56,309 nt of DNA. Origin: Erysipelotrichales bacterium. Its GTDB lineage: Bacteria > Bacillota_I > Bacilli_A > RFN20 > CAG-826. The notes under the pieces were generated by a model, which made no database searches, was not told where the DNA came from, and saw only the letters and a program-made list of their open reading frames with translations. Within the stretch, counting starts at the first letter, position 1. Each line of letters begins with the position of its first letter. The stretch is from positions 1 to 56,309 of the forward strand of contig JAFLVA010000008.1 in the NCBI GenBank assembly GCA_022508525.1, in the 5' to 3' direction. The position numbers and the translations under genes are program-made. Positions 15,795 to 23,415 of the stretch are shown here, one piece after another.

Positions 15795-16898
15795 CTAATT
15801 TTTCGAGAAATAATCTGCAATTTCTAACATTCTTTGCATCTGTTTAACATTGAATGGACATTGGCTATTACAATGACCACATTGCACACAACTTGTGGCA
15901 TTAAGTTTTAATTTATGATAATGAGATTTTGCTAAATCATCACCGATTGTCGCTAAATCATAATATTTATTAACAATGCCAATATCAATTCCCATCGGAC
16001 AAGGTTGACAATGATTACAATAAACACAATTATTTTCAAGTTTATTAATTTTAAATGTTCCTATTATTGCATAATCATTTTCTTTTGGACTAGTATCAAT
16101 AAAACTCAATAATTCCTTTAGATCTTTTAAATTTCTAACACCAGGCACACAAGTCAATACTGCTGGTCGATCTAAAGCATATTGAAGGCATTGATTTTTC
16201 GTTAATTTCACCTTAAATGGTGACTGCTTCTCATCAAGAAGTTTCCCTCCAAAAAATGGTTTCATAACTGAAATACCAATTCCTAAAGATTCGGATCGCA
16301 CAAATAAATCTTTTCTTTCTTTGACTGATCCTATTCCTAGTTCATCGCCATATTCATAATCATAGGCAGGATTAATTGAAAACATCATCATATCTATTAA
16401 ACCAGTATCAATGACAGCATTAGCCACACTTGGAGTATGCGAAGACAAACCAATATGATGCACTACTCCTTGACTTTTTAAATCTTTTAAATAATCAAAG
16501 ACACCATTACGTTTTAATTCTTCAAAATCATCTAATTCATCAACACAATGCAAGAAACCAAAATCAACATAATCCGTATCCAACTCTTTTAAAATATACG
16601 CAAAAGTATTTTTAATTGTTGCTAAATCTCTTGACCAAGCATATTCATCTTTTTCATTATAAACAGCACCAAAATGAACTTGAATATAGACTTTTTCTCT
16701 TTGGTTTTTTATGGCCTTTCCAAAAGCTCTAAATACTTTTTTATTTCCCGCGCATAAATCAAAAAAGTTTATTCCACTAGTAATAGCTAATCTTATAACT
16801 TGTTCAATTTCTTCTTCACTAGCTTCAACTAGACTCCCCGTACCTAATCCTAGTACACTAATAAGTTCATCACCATGTGGTAATTTTCTATATTCCAT
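15795..16898 (-). CDS. Aldo/keto-reductase-fold protein with 4Fe-4S ferredoxin tail
   Basis: A 367-residue protein: an AKR barrel (1-260) followed by two ferredoxin motifs, CVYCNHCQPCPMG and CVQCGHCNSQCPFN. The barrel keeps the Asp (FFDLC) and His (FLHC) of the AKR tetrad. The Tyr is replaced (DLCAGN where D-T-A-x-x-Y is usual) and the Lys is replaced by His (IQVHFG). It may therefore have lost NADPH-ketone reduction and serve in electron transfer or another reaction. It is followed by DUF1893 and an ordinary paralogue upstream on the same strand with 2-14 base gaps, so the three form an operon. Confidence 0.82.
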   Translation of the reverse strand: MEYRKLPHGDELISVLGLGTGSLVEASEEEIEQVIRLAITSGINFFDLCAGNKKVFRAFGKAIKNQREKVYIQVHFGAVYNEKDEYAWSRDLATIKNTFAYILKELDTDYVDFGFLHCVDELDDFEELKRNGVFDYLKDLKSQGVVHHIGLSSHTPSVANAVIDTGLIDMMMFSINPAYDYEYGDELGIGSVKERKDLFVRSESLGIGISVMKPFFGGKLLDEKQSPFKVKLTKNQCLQYALDRPAVLTCVPGVRNLKDLKELLSFIDTSPKENDYAIIGTFKINKLENNCVYCNHCQPCPMGIDIGIVNKYYDLATIGDDLAKSHYHKLKLNATSCVQCGHCNSQCPFNVKQMQRMLEIADYFSKN

Positions 16899-16900
16899 AT

Positions 16901-17323
16901 TTATTTACTCATTTCTTTTATTTTGTTTTGTATTGCTTCATAAGCAATTTTAGGATCATCAATATCAAGCACTAAAGTTTCCATTGGACAATAACCTGTT
17001 TTATCTCTATTCATAATTAGAGGAACTTTTGTTTGATAATGAATATTAACGTTATAGGTATTGAATACCTCTAATGCCTTTTCACTAATTAAATCAGTGT
17101 AGATATTTTTAATTCCTAAATTAATATAAAGTAATGCCGCTGCTTTTCCAATAACACGATCTGAAGCAAAAAACTTGCTGTAATCTTTATTCCTGTTTAG
17201 AAGTATCATAAGAGGTTTAACCCCACGATCAAAAAATAATTCTTCAAAATCATCTAAAACTATTGCTAAAGTTGCGTTATTTTTATTCATCAATTCTTTG
17301 GCTTTTTCTAAATTTTTATTCAT
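16901..17323 (-). CDS. DUF1893 family protein
   Basis: A 140-residue protein matching DUF1893 (the TM1506-like fold related to cytidine deaminases). FFDRGVKPLMILLNRNKDYSKFFASDRVIGKAAALL is its conserved core, and SEKALEVFNTYNVNIHYQTKVPLIMNRD follows. The deaminase-like zinc ligands are not evident to me. This family is often encoded beside iron-sulfur aldo/keto reductases, as here, where it sits between two of them with gaps of 2 and 14 bases. Its reaction is unknown. Confidence 0.75.
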   Translation of the reverse strand: MNKNLEKAKELMNKNNATLAIVLDDFEELFFDRGVKPLMILLNRNKDYSKFFASDRVIGKAAALLYINLGIKNIYTDLISEKALEVFNTYNVNIHYQTKVPLIMNRDKTGYCPMETLVLDIDDPKIAYEAIQNKIKEMSK

Positions 17324-17337
17324 AAAGTCACCAATCC

Positions 17338-18429
17338 TTACTTATCAAAGACATGAGAAACTTCATCAAGTAATTCACGAATTTTTAAGTGTTGCGGACA
17401 AGTATTTTCACACTTTCCACATTTAATACAATCTCTTGCTTTTCCATTTGCTTTCGTATGTATTTGATAATAATAACTACTATTCCAATCATCGTGATAA
17501 TTCTTTTGATTCATACAAGCAAATAAATCTGGAATCAATATTTTTTTAGGACAACCATCTACACAATATCTGCAAGCAGTGCAAGGAATGATGTTTATTC
17601 CATTAATGATTGCATATACTTTTTTAATTGCATCATATTCTTTATCATTTAAAGGAATAAAATCTTTCATATAAGAAACATTATCTTCCATTTGAGCAAT
17701 ATTAGACATTCCGGATAAAACCATTATTACATCATCAAAAGACGCGGCAAAACGAATGGCATAACTAGCATTAGAGCCGCCATTTAAACTATCAAATATT
17801 TTTTGAGCATTAGATGGTATATCTACTAGTGATCCGCCTTTTACTGGCTCCATGATAATAACATCTTTATTGTATTTACGACAAACCTCATAGCATTTTC
17901 TACTTTCAATGCTTGGACTATCGTAGTCTAAATAATTAAATTGAATTTGAACAACTTCAATTTGAGGATATTCTATTAATATTTGCTCTAACACTGCGGC
18001 TTTATCATGAAACGATATACCAAAATGTTTTATTTTACCTTCTTCTTTGAGTTTTAAACTTACTTCATAGGCACGACATTCTTTGTATTTTTTAAATAAT
18101 TCTGCGTTTTGTGCATGCATTAAATAATAATCAAAATAGTCCACACCACAAGCTTTTAGTTGTTCTTCAAAAACAACACGTATATCTTCTTCTTTATGAA
18201 AATAAAAATCCGATAATTTATTTGTTAAAATATATGAATCCCGTGGATACTTTGAAGTTAAACATTCTCTTATTGCTGTTTCACTTTGTCCTTCAATATA
18301 TCCATGTGCAGTATCAAAATAATTAAATCCGTTTTCTAAATATATTTTTATCATTTCCGAAAATTGTTTATAATCGACAACACCATCTCTCATCGGAAGT
18401 CGCATACAACCAAAGCCTAATTTTTTCAT
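17338..18429 (-). CDS. Aldo/keto reductase with 4Fe-4S ferredoxin tail
   Basis: A 363-residue protein: AKR barrel plus a ferredoxin tail with CTACRYCVDGCPKK and CIKCGKCENTCPQH. The AKR tetrad looks complete: FDTAHGY supplies Asp and Tyr, ILTNKLS the Lys and LMHAQN the His. It would reduce or oxidise a small carbonyl/alcohol with NAD(P)H, perhaps with electrons passed to the clusters; the substrate is unknown. It is the first gene of the three-gene unit and the better-preserved partner of the paralogue at 15795-16898. Confidence 0.87.
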   Translation of the reverse strand: MKKLGFGCMRLPMRDGVVDYKQFSEMIKIYLENGFNYFDTAHGYIEGQSETAIRECLTSKYPRDSYILTNKLSDFYFHKEEDIRVVFEEQLKACGVDYFDYYLMHAQNAELFKKYKECRAYEVSLKLKEEGKIKHFGISFHDKAAVLEQILIEYPQIEVVQIQFNYLDYDSPSIESRKCYEVCRKYNKDVIIMEPVKGGSLVDIPSNAQKIFDSLNGGSNASYAIRFAASFDDVIMVLSGMSNIAQMEDNVSYMKDFIPLNDKEYDAIKKVYAIINGINIIPCTACRYCVDGCPKKILIPDLFACMNQKNYHDDWNSSYYYQIHTKANGKARDCIKCGKCENTCPQHLKIRELLDEVSHVFDK

Positions 18430-18465
18430 AATATTTTCTCCCTAATTCATTTTTTATTATAAATA

Positions 18466-18493
18466 AAAAATGGAATAATTTCATTCCATTTTT
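18466..18493 (-). terminator. Intrinsic terminator after degV
   Basis: An 11-bp stem (AAAAATGGAAT / ATTCCATTTTT) with a 6-base loop and a further T-run on the minus strand lies just past the DegV stop at 18503. Confidence 0.8.
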
Positions 18494-18502
18494 CTAATAT
18501 TT

Positions 18503-19381
18503 CTAATTTAAATAAGAATCAATTGCCACAGCAATCGCAAGTGCTCCCGCACCAATATGACAAGATACACTTAAAGATAGAGCATCGATAAATCTAAATT
18601 GAATTTTTGGTAAAGCCTCTAATATTTCATCTTTAAACTTCAAAGCTTCTTCATAATTTTGTGTATGGGCAATTGAAACAACCATTTTACCCGCTTCGTA
18701 ATATTCTTTAAATTCTCCGTTTAATTCTTTGGAAATTTGATCAATCATTTTTTTCTTAGCTTGAGTTATACTACGAACCTTAGCAAAAGTATCAAATTTT
18801 TCGCCTCTTGTATAAAGAACTGGTCTAATTCCTAATAAGTTTGCTAAAGCCGCTGCGGCAGGTTTAATACGACCGCCTTTTTTCAAATATTTCAAAGTAT
18901 CTAAGTAGATATAAATTGATGCGACGTGTTTAGTATCGTTAAGATATTTAACTATTTCTTCAACACTATATCCCAAATCACGCATTTTAACAGCCTCATA
19001 GACACTTTCTTTTTGCGTAATTGATATTCTTAAGTTATCAATAACATGTACTCTTCCACCAAATTCTAAAGCTATAGTAGTTGCAGATGCACATGTCGCA
19101 GATAAACTTGACATCATTGGTATATAAATAATTTGCTCATATTCTTTTAATGATTTTTCAAAAATATCATTTAAATAATAAGCGGAAGGTTGAGATGTTG
19201 AAATATTAACAGAATCATCTTTTAAGAATTTATAAAATTCCTCTTGAGATAGAGTTAATTCTTCTAAATATTCACTTCCATTAATGAAGAAAGGCATTGG
19301 AATTACATAAACATCCATGTTTTTTCCTTCATCGATTTTAATACCTGAATTTGAATCAGTCATAATTAATACTTTTTTCAT
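18503..19381 (-). CDS. DegV family fatty-acid-binding protein
   Basis: A 292-residue protein with the DegV/FakB pattern. N-terminal IMTDSNSGI, NISTSQPSAYY (the TSQP that contacts the fatty acid carboxylate), MMSSLSATCASA, YLKKGGRI and the C-terminal HIGAGALAIAV are all present. FakB proteins present fatty acids to the FakA kinase. No FakA gene is in the window, so the partner is elsewhere or the role differs. Monocistronic, with its own terminator. Confidence 0.88.
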   Translation of the reverse strand: MKKVLIMTDSNSGIKIDEGKNMDVYVIPMPFFINGSEYLEELTLSQEEFYKFLKDDSVNISTSQPSAYYLNDIFEKSLKEYEQIIYIPMMSSLSATCASATTIALEFGGRVHVIDNLRISITQKESVYEAVKMRDLGYSVEEIVKYLNDTKHVASIYIYLDTLKYLKKGGRIKPAAAALANLLGIRPVLYTRGEKFDTFAKVRSITQAKKKMIDQISKELNGEFKEYYEAGKMVVSIAHTQNYEEALKFKDEILEALPKIQFRFIDALSLSVSCHIGAGALAIAVAIDSYLN

Positions 19382-19477
19382 AATTAAATACTCCTAACTA
19401 CTTACTTCACATTTTATATAATATAAACAATATCACTTGGTCTATACATTTATAAGAAAAACTTAAGATAAGTAACA

Positions 19478-19984
19478 CTACCACCTATTATAGTGTACTT
19501 TTGTTTCATCAAATCTATCGATTTGCTTCTTATCTTCTGCTTTGTATCCTAAGGCAATAAAACCTGAAACAAATACGTTATCTGGTAAATTTAATAATTT
19601 TGCATTAATAGCTTCAGTTTCATCGCGACGTTGACCACACCAGCAACCACCTAATCCTAATCCTTCAATTGCTAATAACATATTTTGTATGCAACTTGAA
19701 GTATCATTCATAACAAATTCCATGACATGATTGATATTTAAATCACCTAATACTGCTATTACAACTGGAGCTCCAACCATTATTCTTTTGCCAAGTGATA
19801 ATTTAGATATTTCTAAAATCAAATTTTGATCTTCAATAACTAGAAAATGATATGGCCTTAAATTTCGTGCACTAGGTGCTGCAAATCCTGCATTTAATAT
19901 TTCATGTATTTTTTCTTTTTCAACAGGCTTATCTAAGTATTTACGAATACTGCTTCTTTTATAAATAATATCCAAATTGTTCAT
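19478..19984 (-). CDS. Nitroreductase family protein
   Basis: A 168-residue FMN-dependent NAD(P)H oxidoreductase of the nitroreductase family, one of the shorter members. Features are the N-terminal IYKRSSIRKYLDKPVEKE (the FMN-phosphate binding R-R/S-I-R), GFAAPSARNLRPYHF, the dimer-contributed segment MLLAIEGLGLGGCWCG and the C-terminal FIALGY. It follows the ECF-S gene with nine bases and lies in the same operon as the DUF362 gene, suggesting redox handling of an imported compound such as a flavin or a related cofactor; this is inferred. Confidence 0.85.
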   Translation of the reverse strand: MNNLDIIYKRSSIRKYLDKPVEKEKIHEILNAGFAAPSARNLRPYHFLVIEDQNLILEISKLSLGKRIMVGAPVVIAVLGDLNINHVMEFVMNDTSSCIQNMLLAIEGLGLGGCWCGQRRDETEAINAKLLNLPDNVFVSGFIALGYKAEDKKQIDRFDETKVHYNRW

Positions 19985-19993
19985 ATTTTAATT

Positions 19994-20578
19994 TTATTCT
20001 TCACTTTTTTCTTTCTTTAATAATTTTACTAAAAGAATTACGACAACTGGAACGACAATAAGTTGGATAATAATTCCCCAATATCCATTTAAGATTTGAT
20101 TCCAAACGAGATTACCCTTTATAGAACTTACGCTTTGGAATATAAAACTTATTGCCAAGAAAGAAAGTCTTCCAGCTAGAATTGCACTAATTACTGCAGG
20201 ATATGCCATCCATTTGTTTTCAAAAATCTTTTTAGAAAATAATCCACTAACTAAACCAAAAATTGCTAATTCAACAATCATATATGGTAAACGAGCGGCA
20301 ATTGGCATTGGGTTTCCCATCAACGATGTAATTAAGTAACTCGTAAGCGGAGACATAATTCCAACACCTAATCCCCAATATGCCCCTAATAAACATCCAC
20401 CGATAATTACTGGAAGATACATTGGTAAATAAGTAACTCCACCAGCAGAGCCTGCAAAAATATGGACAAATTGTGGTAAAGCTACTGATAAAATTACAAC
20501 CAATACACTCACTAAAGTTTTTATACTAATTTTAACTTTTGTACTTACATTTCTTTGTGATAAAACTAAATCTAACAT
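19994..20578 (-). CDS. ECF-type transporter substrate-binding (S) component
   Basis: A 194-residue membrane protein with six predicted segments and glycine-rich loops (GGCLLGAYWGLGVGIMSPLTSYL, MPIAARLPYMIVELAIFGLVSGLF). That resembles the S component of energy-coupling factor importers, which bind a vitamin or other cofactor precursor; ATPase and T subunits are normally shared and encoded elsewhere. Its partners here are a DUF362 protein upstream and a nitroreductase downstream. I cannot tell the substrate. It follows the DUF362 gene by 12 bases. Confidence 0.75.
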   Translation of the reverse strand: MLDLVLSQRNVSTKVKISIKTLVSVLVVILSVALPQFVHIFAGSAGGVTYLPMYLPVIIGGCLLGAYWGLGVGIMSPLTSYLITSLMGNPMPIAARLPYMIVELAIFGLVSGLFSKKIFENKWMAYPAVISAILAGRLSFLAISFIFQSVSSIKGNLVWNQILNGYWGIIIQLIVVPVVVILLVKLLKKEKSEE

Positions 20579-20590
20579 TATAATATCCTC

Positions 20591-21478
20591 CTATTTATCA
20601 ATATCAATTAATTCATATTCTCGTGAGCCAACTCCAATTTCTTCTGCCCACTCAACTGTTCTAATTGCATGTTTTTCTAACATTCGATTTACTAAACTAG
20701 TTTTTCCTTTATCTTTAGAATTCATTATTGTGTCGTAGCAACATTGATCTAAAGCAACTGGATCTAATGATGCAAATATACCAATATCTTCCATTTCTGG
20801 ATCATGGGGATTGGAGTCATAATCACAATCAATTGATAAGTTATTTGCAACATTTATATAAGCCAAATTAGATTCTTTAAAATATTCTTTGACTCCTTTA
20901 CATGCTTCTGCCATTGACTCTAAAAAGCCATCTTGATCTTCAACAAGATCCCAAAGTTCATCAGGGTCTTTTGTTCTTCCAACTGTATGAATCCAAGCTT
21001 TACCGCGACGAGATGCAACGCCAATACTCATGTTTTTTAATGCTCCACCAAAGCCACCCATCGCATGTCCTTTAAAATGAGATAGCATTAACATTGAATT
21101 ATAATTATGAATGTGTTCACCAACAATGTCATAAGAGAGATGCTTTCCACTTTCAATAGGAATTTCGATTTCTTCATCTTCATCCATGATGTCACAAGGT
21201 GCTATATCCATAAACCCATGTTCTTTAATAGCCTTCCAATGTTCAGGAGCATCAAATCTTCTTCCACGATATGCAGTGCAACATTCAACAATCGTACCAT
21301 TAAGTTTATTTACTAAACCTTCAATCAATTTCGGATTAAGGAAATTATGGCCACCTGGTTCTCCTGTTGAAATTTTCACGGCAACTTTTTCTTTTAAATT
21401 ACAACCTAAAGCTTCATAAATTCTTATAAGACTTTCTTTGCTAATTTCTTTTGTAAAATATACTTTTGCTTTTTCCAT
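20591..21478 (-). CDS. DUF362 family protein
   Basis: A 295-residue protein of DUF362. KVYFTKEIS at the start, VAVKISTGEPGGHNFLNP, the central LSHFKGHAMGGFGGALKNMSIGVASRRGK (H-x3-H-type and G-rich region) and the C-terminal FASLDPVALDQCCYD are the family hallmarks. The role is unclear; some members have a 4Fe-4S tail, absent here. It leads the operon with an ECF S component and a nitroreductase, preceded by an AGGAGG site. It is divergent from the HAD gene. Confidence 0.82.
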   Translation of the reverse strand: MEKAKVYFTKEISKESLIRIYEALGCNLKEKVAVKISTGEPGGHNFLNPKLIEGLVNKLNGTIVECCTAYRGRRFDAPEHWKAIKEHGFMDIAPCDIMDEDEEIEIPIESGKHLSYDIVGEHIHNYNSMLMLSHFKGHAMGGFGGALKNMSIGVASRRGKAWIHTVGRTKDPDELWDLVEDQDGFLESMAEACKGVKEYFKESNLAYINVANNLSIDCDYDSNPHDPEMEDIGIFASLDPVALDQCCYDTIMNSKDKGKTSLVNRMLEKHAIRTVEWAEEIGVGSREYELIDIDK

Positions 21479-21646
21479 AATTTCCTCCTTTGAATTATTA
21501 TCATTTTATCACTTAAAATTGTATAAATAAATCATTTAAATGATTTAATAATAATATGTTTTAAAAAATGTTTAATAATTTGAAAAATAAGTATTAATAT
21601 TGTTTTATTTTACTGACATTTTAAATAAAAATGGTAAAATAAAATC

Positions 21647-22294
21647 ATGATAAAAGCAATTATTTTTGATTTCGATGGAACGATAGTGAATTCCCATAGT
21701 TTACTAACTCAAACATTAAAGAAAACAATCTTTAAAGATTTTAATATTGTCTTAACTGAAGAACAAATTAGACCTTATTATGGAATGAATGGTATAGGTA
21801 TTTTAAGAGGGATTTTAAAATCAAAATATCAAAAAAGTGTTTTTAATGATTACTATATGATTTATCAAGAAATTCATGATCAACATACACCAGCTTTAGA
21901 TTTAACTCTAATCGAGATACTAGAATTTTTAAAAGAAAAGAAAATACCACTTTTTATACTTACTGGACGAGATTCTAAAACTTTAAATTATTCATTAAAT
22001 AAATTTCATATTAATAAGTATTTTAAAAAGAAATATTATGGATCATCAACTTTTAAAAACAAATCCTTTAATTTCACCAAATTATTAAAAGAACAAAATC
22101 TTAAAAATGATGAAGTAATTTATATTGGAGATTCTGTCGGTGATATAAAGGCCTGTAATAGTGTAAATATTAAAATAATAAGTGTCGCCTACTATCGTGA
22201 TGAAGATATGCGAAAATTAGAAAATTACAACGATATTGTTTGTAATTCTTTTGATGATCTTAAAAATACGCTAATCAATTTATTTGATTTATAA
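21647..22294 (+). CDS. HAD-superfamily phosphatase (phosphoglycolate-phosphatase-like)
   Basis: A 215-residue HAD hydrolase. Motif I is DFDGTIVNS (nucleophile Asp9 and Asp11 region), motif II FILTGRDS, motif III Lys in the segment around KSFNFTKLLKEQ, motif IV YIGDSVGDIKACN. The helical cap lies between motifs I and II, as in the Gph/PGMB group. It would remove phosphate from a small metabolite; the substrate is unknown. No clear ribosome site lies before the ATG at 21647. It is convergent with the bile salt hydrolase gene, with 14 bases between stops. Confidence 0.85.
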   Translation: MIKAIIFDFDGTIVNSHSLLTQTLKKTIFKDFNIVLTEEQIRPYYGMNGIGILRGILKSKYQKSVFNDYYMIYQEIHDQHTPALDLTLIEILEFLKEKKIPLFILTGRDSKTLNYSLNKFHINKYFKKKYYGSSTFKNKSFNFTKLLKEQNLKNDEVIYIGDSVGDIKACNSVNIKIISVAYYRDEDMRKLENYNDIVCNSFDDLKNTLINLFDL

Positions 22295-22308
22295 TTGTTT
22301 GAAAAGCA

Positions 22309-23280
22309 TCAATTTTGCATATTAATTTTTTGTCCTAGAATCAAAGGATAGCTTATAAGGGTCTCTCCATCTAGGTTTTCTTTATGCATATCTACACCTG
22401 TTATTTGACTATTTTCATATGTGGTGTAGTAATAAATGCCTTTATCAGTATTGCAACATGAAGAATATATTGTATATTCATAACCACCTTTAACATGACA
22501 ACATCCTTTTTGCTGCGCTGCAGATCCAAGAATATGAAAGAATTGACTAACACTTTCTGATTCTGACTCACCAGAAATAGAGTTAAGTTTTGTAAATGCC
22601 GCTTTTACAAATCTAGATGCGGAAGATAAATCTCCAGGCAATCCAATCGCGCCCATTCCTCTACTATATGTATTTAATGTGATTTTATCAGAAAAATTAT
22701 TTATAGGATCATTTCTAGATAAACCCATATAATTTGCCAAATTCAATAAATGAAAATCAAAAGTTGGATTATTAGTCATTACTCCTACTGGATTATCATA
22801 AACCTTTAAACCCTCTTTTAAAGATTCTACTACTATACTTTCATCTTTATCAGATATCATCCAATGAAGTGGAGATAATGGTAATGATTCACTAAAATTT
22901 TCATTTAACAAATTGATTTTATTGAGTAATTTTCGTACTTCTTTAACAGTTGCACATTGACTAAGTATCCAAGGAATTAGTTCAAATGGTGTTATATTAT
23001 CTTTATCCAATTTAAATTCATTATAATAAGCATTACCCGGAAAGTTTAATCCTGCAATACTTAATCCCTTTTCATTTGTAGCATCATAATAAAGTGGATA
23101 ATTTTCTTGCACAAAAGCCATTCCAATAATTGCGTAATGTGTTTCAATTTTTCCCATCTTTCGAAAATTGAATACATAATTTCTAGGTGTTATTGTTACT
23201 GTTTCATTATATGAAAATTCATAGTCGAGATTTCGACCAAAGTAATGATCTTTTGTTTTATACGTTGCTGCTGTACACAT
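22309..23280 (-). CDS. Choloylglycine hydrolase (bile salt hydrolase or penicillin acylase type)
   Basis: An Ntn hydrolase of 323 residues that would cut the amide bond of conjugated bile salts, or an N-acyl homologue. Active-site residues correspond to the bile salt hydrolase set: Cys2 after Met1 removal, Arg16 and Asp19 (GRNLDY), Asn79 (GLNFPGN), Asn170/171 (TNNPTFD) and Arg223 (ASRFVKAA). No signal peptide, so intracellular. Its own promoter lies upstream, with a ribosome site GGAGGA. This gene is the best clue that the host lives in an animal gut. Penicillin-V-acylase activity cannot be excluded. Confidence 0.88.
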   Translation of the reverse strand: MCTAATYKTKDHYFGRNLDYEFSYNETVTITPRNYVFNFRKMGKIETHYAIIGMAFVQENYPLYYDATNEKGLSIAGLNFPGNAYYNEFKLDKDNITPFELIPWILSQCATVKEVRKLLNKINLLNENFSESLPLSPLHWMISDKDESIVVESLKEGLKVYDNPVGVMTNNPTFDFHLLNLANYMGLSRNDPINNFSDKITLNTYSRGMGAIGLPGDLSSASRFVKAAFTKLNSISGESESESVSQFFHILGSAAQQKGCCHVKGGYEYTIYSSCCNTDKGIYYYTTYENSQITGVDMHKENLDGETLISYPLILGQKINMQN

Positions 23281-23313
23281 ATGATATCCTCCAAAAAAAT
23301 AATTATCAATTTA

Positions 23314-23342
23314 ATAATAATTGACATTATATAATTAGTCAA
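23314..23342 (-). promoter_or_regulatory. Promoter of the bile salt hydrolase gene
   Basis: Leftward -35 TTGACT (23337-23342), a 17-base spacer and -10 TATTAT (23314-23319) precede the gene by 34 bases. Confidence 0.6.
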
Positions 23343-23375
23343 AAAAATGTGATATCATCGAATAAATGATGTTAA

Positions 23376-23405
23376 AAAAGTTTGGATTTTATTATCCAAA
23401 CTTTT
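23376..23405 (-). terminator. Intrinsic terminator after the anti-sigma-like gene
   Basis: A 12-bp stem (AAAAGTTTGGAT / ATCCAAACTTTT) with a 6-base loop and a T-run on the minus strand follows the stop at 23416. Confidence 0.82.
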
Positions 23406-23415
23406 GTTTAGTTAT

